NCBI RefSeq assembly: GCF_026213295.1
Contig: NC_079421.1
Span: 15,856,870 to 15,920,869, forward strand
Length of the DNA: 64,000 nucleotides
Origin: Gadus chalcogrammus
Lineage: Eukaryota; Chordata; Actinopteri; Gadiformes; Gadidae
Direction of reading: 5' to 3'
The position numbers and the translations under genes were made by a program. Positions within the stretch are counted from its first letter, which is position 1. The number at the start of each line of letters is the position of its first letter. This document shows, one piece after another, positions 62,516 through 64,000 of this stretch. A model generated the notes under the pieces. The model made no database searches and was not told the DNA's origin. It saw nothing but the letters and a program-made list of their open reading frames with translations.

Positions 62516-64000
62516 AGTCCTGAACACTTAGTCAAAATACAATGAACTAAGAGCTTGAAGAAAGCAGTGAGTTTGGAGTGAGGCATTTGGTGGTGAGGAG
62601 GAATGGGTGAAGTGGGTGAGAGCCGTTCCTAATGAAGAATATGCGCAGAGTACTTAGAGAGGGAGTTTGAGAGGCGAGAAAGGTAATTGATTTTAAAAGT
62701 GATGGGACAAGTCTCAGGAGGATGGTGTGTGGTGGGGAAGGGGAGGGGTAGAGAGGGAGGGAGGGGAGAAGGGAAGATGGGGGAGGAGGAGGCAGCTAAC
62801 CATCTCCACGGATACAGAAAGCCCCCAGCTTCCTCTGAGAATAATGAAATTAATTTTAGTTAGAATTAAGTACAGTTTAAAGCGGGAACTTAAATTAACA
62901 TTTGGTACAATCCCTAATGTGTTAAATCCTTAAACAATGGAGCCACTGTTTCTGGTGGTTTATGCTCTGTTTTACAATGTAGAGAGGATGGAGAGTTAGT
63001 ATACTGCACATAAATACGTTTTAATGTGAGGATAATTGTTGGGATAATTTGATTCAGAATCAGGCGCATACATTGTGCACATATTGGCGTACAATGAATT
63101 AACGTACAATTGCTTCACTGGCAAAAGTACAGATTGTCATTCCTGGGTTATTAAGGTTATAAGAAAGTATGTAAAAAATTATTCAAGTTACATTTTCGTT
63201 TTACCCTCCACGTTCTCGACCCTGTGATTCTACTTGCCATTCACCTCAGCTTTTGTCCTTTAGTGACGCTATGTACCAAAGTATTCTATAGCTCTGCCCG
63301 TGAACTTTGCTTTACAAAGAGAAATCCAGCTGTAGTCATAAGTCTAATAGAACTAAAATAATTTCTCATATACTTTCCCACACATTATAATTAACTGGGG
63401 GTGTCAACCTGTACGTTGGCCTTTAAGCAGATGTTAAAAATATAATATAATAAACGAAAGTGACAGATATAAAGAGATATTCATTGTACTTTCACGTACA
63501 TGAAAACTCCCACGTTTGCCATTTAAGAGTGTCTGTTTTCAAATTCAAGAAAGTGCCTTCTGGTCCCATATAGTGCAACTAAAACAATATTTATCGACTC
63601 TTTATCGACTCTGTGTCAATTCAATGTCAATATAGGGATTCCCAAAGTGGGGGTCGTAGGACACTGGTTTGAGGGTCAAACATTATTTCCGGAATGTGAA
63701 GAAAATAAAAAAGATTTAAATAGGCGATTTGAACCATTATTGGTTCAAGGTTCAAAACATCGACATAAAAATAGCACAATTCCGACACATAATATTTCAG
63801 CTGCCATTTTCTTCGTCTCTACGCACCCTGTGAGGTGATAACGACAGCTGGTGACAGAATCTGTCAATCAAGTCAGATTGAAACACTGAGCACCACAGGA
63901 AACATCGCGACAACGTCCTTGTTGGTAGGTTAATTATTGCATGTTTGTCTTGCATATTTGACAAACGCAACAGACTTAATAGGACATTGCAAGGTGAAAG
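62516..64000. other. AT-rich non-coding DNA
   Basis: No coding region, RNA gene or repeat that I can name. Confidence 0.4.

Overview
This is a chromosomal window from a teleost fish. The evidence is spliced genes with GT-AG introns, recognisable vertebrate orthologues (acod1, glod5, rlim, nexmif), fish-type L2-like LINE tails and hAT transposons, and an extreme load of dinucleotide microsatellites. That microsatellite load, especially at 49-62.5 kb, resembles cod-like (gadid) genomes, but the species assignment is only an impression. Exon structures below were built by hand from splice signals, reading phase and family similarity; every intron phase closes.

Region 1 (1-18.3 kb), a metabolic cluster. 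Two paralogous genes lie tail to tail: gene A (+, 109-5362, nine exons, 853 aa) and gene B (-, 14217-10661, ten exons, 885 aa). Each encodes about three tandem GPR1/FUN34/YaaH (AceTr/SatP-like carboxylate channel) modules in the membrane, followed by a complete YrdC/Sua5-type domain (threonylcarbamoyl-AMP synthase family). Gene B is head to head with acod1/irg1 (+, 15404-18312), the mitochondrial cis-aconitate decarboxylase that makes the immune metabolite itaconate. About 1 kb separates the two TATA-like boxes. A membrane carboxylate-channel family protein carrying a YrdC enzyme domain, beside the itaconate synthase, is the most unusual arrangement in the window.

Region 2 (18.3-27 kb) is repeat-rich: a fold-back element, a LINE remnant, a 1.7-kb terminal-inverted-repeat element and a minisatellite. 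It also holds the small four-exon glyoxalase-domain gene glod5 (-).

Region 3 (27-43 kb) holds rlim/rnf12 (-), a RING-H2 E3 ligase, and a broken second copy of the locus. Sequence from rlim through its downstream flank (27.27-35.39 kb) is repeated in direct orientation at 35.40-40.17 kb. The copy has lost the RING domain, the start-codon exon and exon 2, and carries a frameshift, so it is an rlim pseudogene. The two copies give matched filled and empty sites for two hAT insertions with perfect 8-bp target-site duplications (31891-34305 and 36950-38139). Each hAT carries a further nested element.

Region 4 (43-52.5 kb) is nexmif (KIAA2022; -), with one giant coding exon and a small start-codon exon 5.2 kb upstream. 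The rlim-nexmif neighbourhood matches human Xq13.2.

Region 5 (47.3-64 kb) is the nexmif intron and upstream DNA. It has no protein gene I can support, but is saturated with (GT)n, (CA)n, (CT)n, (GA)n, poly-C/G and (TGCG)n tracts, plus a 100-N assembly gap at 58901-59000.
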